In this document: one piece after another, positions 60,190-64,000 of the stretch | Layout of the letters: each line of letters starts with the position of its first letter | How positions within the stretch are numbered: position 1 is the stretch's first letter | DNA from: Lobosporangium transversale | Taxonomy: Eukaryota; Mortierellomycota; Mortierellomycetes; Mortierellales; Mortierellaceae | Length of the DNA stretch: 64,000 nucleotides | Direction of reading: 5' to 3' | NCBI RefSeq assembly: GCF_002105155.1 | Contig: NW_019028985.1 | Coordinates: 806,001-870,000, forward strand | Notes under the pieces: generated by a model | The model's database searches: none | Told to the model about the DNA's origin: nothing | Seen by the model: only the letters and a program-made list of their open reading frames with translations | Translations under genes and position numbers: made by a program

Positions 60190-61400
60190 GAAACGCACAA
60201 ATCATGAAGAGACGCAAATCCTAGTATTTACTAGTATCTGAACCATCTGTAGTTGGTTCGTGCGAATAAGCTTAAGGGTCTTCAGTAAGAGATGTTTAAG
60301 GAAGTGGACATTGCGTTCTTCCGCAGTAAGGCTATCGTCGATCTGTAACTGGGCAGTTAAGGTTCTGACAACTAAGTTGGTCCTGTTATCACTTTGGATA
60401 ATCCTAAGGAAGCCAATGAAGCAAGATAATTTGAATAGACGGATGACGGCGGCCCCGTATTTCTATTCTGTATAAGCTCGATCACACGGACCTAGTGCAT
60501 ACATCTGTAACGAGAAGATTGTATTTACTACCTACTTTCCTGATAAGAAATAGGGTTAGGTCGAAGGTAATGTGCTCACCTGTCAGAGCAGCATATGTCA
60601 CTTTGAGTCGATAGTAGTCCTTGCGCACGGAATTGAGTGCTGACACATGTCTCTCCATGTCATGTCGTCAAATAAATCATCTGTAAGGTAGTCCGTGTAG
60701 TGAGTTTGAGTGACTTAAGGAAGCCAACTACAGCTCTTACGACCTTGAGTGGAATGCCCCTCTGATGGATTCTTTTTAGCTGGAAGCGGAGCGCTGGAGC
60801 TCTAGCTCTTTTTTTTTTTTTTTTGATATGCATCTTGGAGTAATCTATGGATACTTGGTGAACAATGGGGCTCCTTTATAGTTAAAGGCTATCGCCAACG
60901 CAACGCGTTCCTTGACTCATATGACGAGGATTACGTCAAGAGCATTGGACTTCTGAGCCTCTGCATTGGGACGTGACGGAGCATCGTGTGGTGATGCAAC
61001 AGACTACCTTACTCTGTTCATTGCTACTTCCCTTGGTGAATTGGAAGTGGACCTCGGCCGCGTTGTACTTGACAGTCAGAACTTGGCTTCTTTGTTCAAG
61101 CTCTTGACTAACTGCCTCGGCTCCTTCTGCTAGAAGAACTGAGTAGTTTATAACCGCGCTGTAATGGAGGAGCAACTACGTCCTCCCACTTATACGGATT
61201 TGGCGGTCGGCAGCAGTTTGGGGCGATACTTCCGCCTCCGCAAGTAAAGGTAGAGGTCCAGAAGGGATTTCTCTCGCCACTGGCATCATTACGTCTTCAG
61301 AGATGCTAGGAGTGTCGGCAGCAGGTGGAATTTGAGTGTCAACGGCGGATGGAGGTGAAGCAGGATTGCTTTGAGCAGGATTCGCCGTGGTGAAATCATG
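60190..61400 (-). pseudogene. Decayed multi-exon gene fragments
   Basis: Minus-strand pieces with good coding texture lie in different frames. One at about 61390-61195 is Pro/Ala/Ser-rich (NPAQSNPASPPSAVDTQ..). A second at about 61175-61010 reads YSAVINYSVLLAEGAEAVS then QELEQRSQVLTVKYNAAEV. A third at about 60665-60582 reads ERHVSALNSVRKDYYRLKV before a GTGAGC donor. A fourth at about 60410-60240 reads NLVVRTLTAQLQIDDSL then EERNVHFLKHLLLKTLKLI. Stops and frame changes between them prevent a continuous model. It looks like a helical/coiled-coil protein gene now broken, or one with introns I cannot resolve. The product is unknown. Confidence 0.4.
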
Positions 61401-61951
61401 GTGAAAAAATGATTTTAAGATGGGAGAAAGCTTGTGGAAGATTTAGATAAAATGTATGCTTAATAAAATGCGCGTGATAATTTATAGTTGAGTCTGAGAG
61501 AATAGCAGACTCAACACGTCGAGGCAGCACAGTCTTTAAGCACTCCAAATGGGGAAATTGTGATCACTGACAAGAGAATGCTTCACATTGAGCCCCTGCC
61601 TGTTTTTTTATTTTTTATTTTTTATTTTTTAATTTAGGTAATGCATTACTATACAATAATAAAGCAGGAGGTCCCATGGTCCCCAATAAATCATGATGTA
61701 CCGCTGTTAGTCAATATAGAAATGATCAGGTTCAATTGTGCGTCACAGCAATAATTATATTTTGATTTCTAGTCATATTAGACACGTATAGTAAATTGTC
61801 CATAAAATCGCAATATTCACAGAAAGAACAATCTATCAGCCCACCGTCCATTGCTGCTAATGATTAGCAAGTACTATTTCTCATCCTTATCCGCACTCCG
61901 AAGTGAAACAAAAGCCGTATGTGTAATTGATAGCCTGGTGATCTTTTTTTT

Positions 61952-61986
<35 letters not shown>

Positions 61987-62010
61987 AAAAGGCTTCAAAT
62001 TGAAAAATAA

Positions 62011-62045
<35 letters not shown>

Positions 62046-62135
62046 CACGGAACGCTGGAGTTGGTTCATCTCCTCACTTGGCTCTGTGTGCAGTAAGCAA
62101 AAAAAAAAAAAAAAAAAAAAAAAAAGAATGAAGAA
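61401..62135. other. AT-rich spacer at duplication border
   Basis: Holds TTTTTTA-type low-complexity sequence (61602-61632) and three long homopolymers: A at about 61956-61984, T at about 62013-62045 and A27 at 62099-62125. The last lies directly at the left border of duplicated copy B. No gene seen. Confidence 0.5.
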
Positions 62136-64000
62136 GGTAACTATGTCACTTTTTTTGTTATACCTTGGGCACCAAACAGCTTCCGTTTCGCAAGGTCTTT
62201 GGCCTCGATGGCAACAATAATAAGACCTCTCGGGAATGTGTGTACCATTCTTTTTTATAAATATAAAAGCTTGATTAGGGACGTTATGGATGTGTCCGTT
62301 TAGATGTTCTCGGTGCTGATTTGTATGAATGTATCCCAATTGAACCTCTGGAACGGTTTGAATATGAGCAAATGTCAAAATGAAAAGAATATGGTATGGA
62401 TGAAGAAAGAATTACGATCGTGAAAGAAGATAGCAAGAAGGAGAGAAAAAGGCTGATCGTAGACGATGCAGCAACGACAGACCGAAAATGATGAAATGGT
62501 TAATGGCTGGATAACTGCAGTTTTAGAAAAGAAGAAAAATAAAATAAAATAAAATAAAAAAAAAACCAGTTGCGTGTCTCTCTGCAATGTGTGGTGTTAC
62601 ATGGGTAGCGGGCTGTGTCTTTTGTGACAGACAATGGCGCTGATGGTGGGCTCGGGAATTAAGAGGCCGCCGTCTCGTGGAGAGTACTAATGAAGGAAAG
62701 AGAGCATGGAGAGGTGGGAAAGAGAAAGAAGAGAAAATTATATATATCTGTATTAGAAATGAGAGAGGTTGGTTTTGTGATAAATGGTCGCCTTCTTGTA
62801 AACTCTGTTGGACTTTCAGACTTTTGTTGTGGCGATGCTCAACGTCAACAAAACAATGAGCAAATGGGGCTGAATGATCGCCAAGCGCGCATTCCAAGCA
62901 GACCGTGGAGAACGGATCGATTTCTCGGAATGACCTTGAACATTTCGCCAGCAACGAGAGCGATGTAGATGCAGATAAAACCAAGGTACAGGACGTCAAG
63001 GAAGTAAGAAGAGGTAAGGAAGCGAGTGGACTTGAAGAATATCAAAGAGGGATGTAGAAGAGTCTGTGAGAAGTACGCAATGTCATAAGTAAATAGAACA
63101 AAAGAAATACAGAGGGTGAATGCATGTATACATGTCTGCATCACACCACCAAGCTCTGTAACGGTCAACATTAGACTGAGGACTCACTTCTCTGTGCTGC
63201 TGTGACATCTCAGAGACAAGGCCTCAATAGAAGACACAACGAGTCCATCGTGGGGTTGACAGTGTGAGTCTGAAAACAGCCATATACTCACCATTACATT
63301 TGTTGGTGACTTTATCTTGTCACTGCATATATACGGTAACAATATGACATGTGGACACTCACTCCTCCTTACTGCATGGCAGCAAGAACAAGGTACTTCA
63401 ACCACATAAACAGTCATCGACCAATGTTGAGTAGTGACGATGATCAAGATAGGGAGCGATACATGGCCATCGACGAGAGCCCAGAACGAGCACTGTCTAG
63501 AAAGCTGAATATACTCTGAGTATGATGCTTCTGTTTATACTTGCACTCTCTCTACAAGCATCCACAGTGGGCTTCCTATGCCATCTTTTCTCGTGTCAAC
63601 AATTAGTGGCGTGATGGTGTATGGAGTCTACTGCTCAAGTCTTTTTTAGTTTCCCCTATGCATTGGTTGAATGGAGTGACGATGCCATCTGTATGTCTTT
63701 CTTGACGTTATGTCCCTCCAAGCTCCAAGCTTTTCTCATAGTCGAATCAGATGATTCATCACAGCACCAACATGGTTTGTGATAATGGATCGGTCTCTAA
63801 AACCCAACCCTTCCAGGATGGATGATGCTCTCCTCAACCTGCATTGCTTACTTTGCTGTCAACCTGGCAACATCCAGCACTTTCCCTAAAGATAGACCGA
63901 TCCTACACTTTCCATTGGCAGTAGAGCTCGAAGGAATACATACTCTTTATGACAAGTCGTCTCTTTCACATCGGTATGGAGGTCAAACTGTTCGCAGGAA
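62136..64000. repeat. Duplicated block, copy B (continues past the window)
   Basis: Second copy of 56090-57954. It begins next to an A27 run and remains matched up to the last base of the window. It includes the promoter side and exon 1 of the C2 pseudokinase gene but none of its later exons. Confidence 0.92.
62164..62248 (-). pseudogene. Orphan exon 1 of the C2 pseudokinase gene
   Basis: The same 28 codons plus one base as exon 1 of the gene at 56201, with the same ATG and GTATAAC donor and one synonymous change (ATT to ATC). Exons 2-5 are absent: downstream DNA on this strand diverges within about 35 nt of the donor and runs into homopolymers. If transcribed, it could only make a short or chimeric product. 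Confidence 0.85.

Noticed and set aside
1..64000. CRISPR array, bacterial operon or phage content
   Set aside because: No spaced direct repeats of CRISPR form; introns, gene content and spacing are those of a fungal nuclear genome.

Overview
The window reads as nuclear DNA of a filamentous, early-diverging fungus, most likely Mortierellomycotina (Mortierellaceae). Genes are split by short GT..AG introns. The gene set is fungal: INO80 subunit ARP8, Pol I subunit RPA12, a PCL-type cyclin, a Gyp7-type RabGAP and a GPI-anchored BIM1-like protein. The delta-12 desaturase at 58.7-59.9 kb closely resembles the Mortierella FAD2 enzymes as I recall them. Introns and intergenic DNA are full of A or T homopolymers about 18-30 nt long, which create many false poly-Phe/poly-Lys reading frames. 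All identifications come from reading motifs; no database search was run. Exon borders were set by hand from reading phase and GT/AG sites.

Layout. 0-2.3 kb: gene-poor, with one pogo/Fot1-style MITE. 2.3-7.2 kb: a tandem YbaY-like protein, a BIM1/X325 copper-site protein and mitochondrial ClpP (with a 6-nt micro-exon), all on the minus strand, then RPA12 on the plus strand divergent from clpP. 8.0-14.5 kb: a nine-exon Gyp7/TBC1D15-like RabGAP convergent with a PCL-type cyclin. 14.5-17.5 kb: intergenic DNA with a 31-bp tandem repeat. 17.6-23.0 kb: an accessory island in which a three-exon Crinkler (CRN) effector-like gene faces an intact six-exon Crypton tyrosine recombinase. 24.7-36.2 kb: a very large SMCR8-like longin/DENN gene and ARP8. 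37.5-39.0 kb: a bHLH factor. 41.1-47.9 kb: a secreted His/Asp repeat GPI protein, a mitochondrial O-acetyltransferase of the cysA type and a RING-H2 membrane E3. 48-50.8 kb: microsatellite-rich spacer. 50.8-56.2 kb: a five-exon C2-domain pseudokinase. 56.1 kb to the end: a duplicated block (56.1-58.0 kb and 62.1-64.0 kb, offset about 6.05 kb, nearly identical) flanking FAD2 and a decayed gene.

The housekeeping genes do not form a pathway cluster. Several act in nutrient and membrane biology: SMCR8 and Gyp7 (Rab/autophagy/TOR control), BIM1 (copper), the O-acetyltransferase (cysteine/methionine synthesis) and FAD2 (linoleate). The least expected content is the CRN-Crypton pair, the SMCR8-like gene, the tandem YbaY-like protein, the C2 pseudokinase and the recent duplication, which predicts a second FAD2 copy just beyond the right edge.
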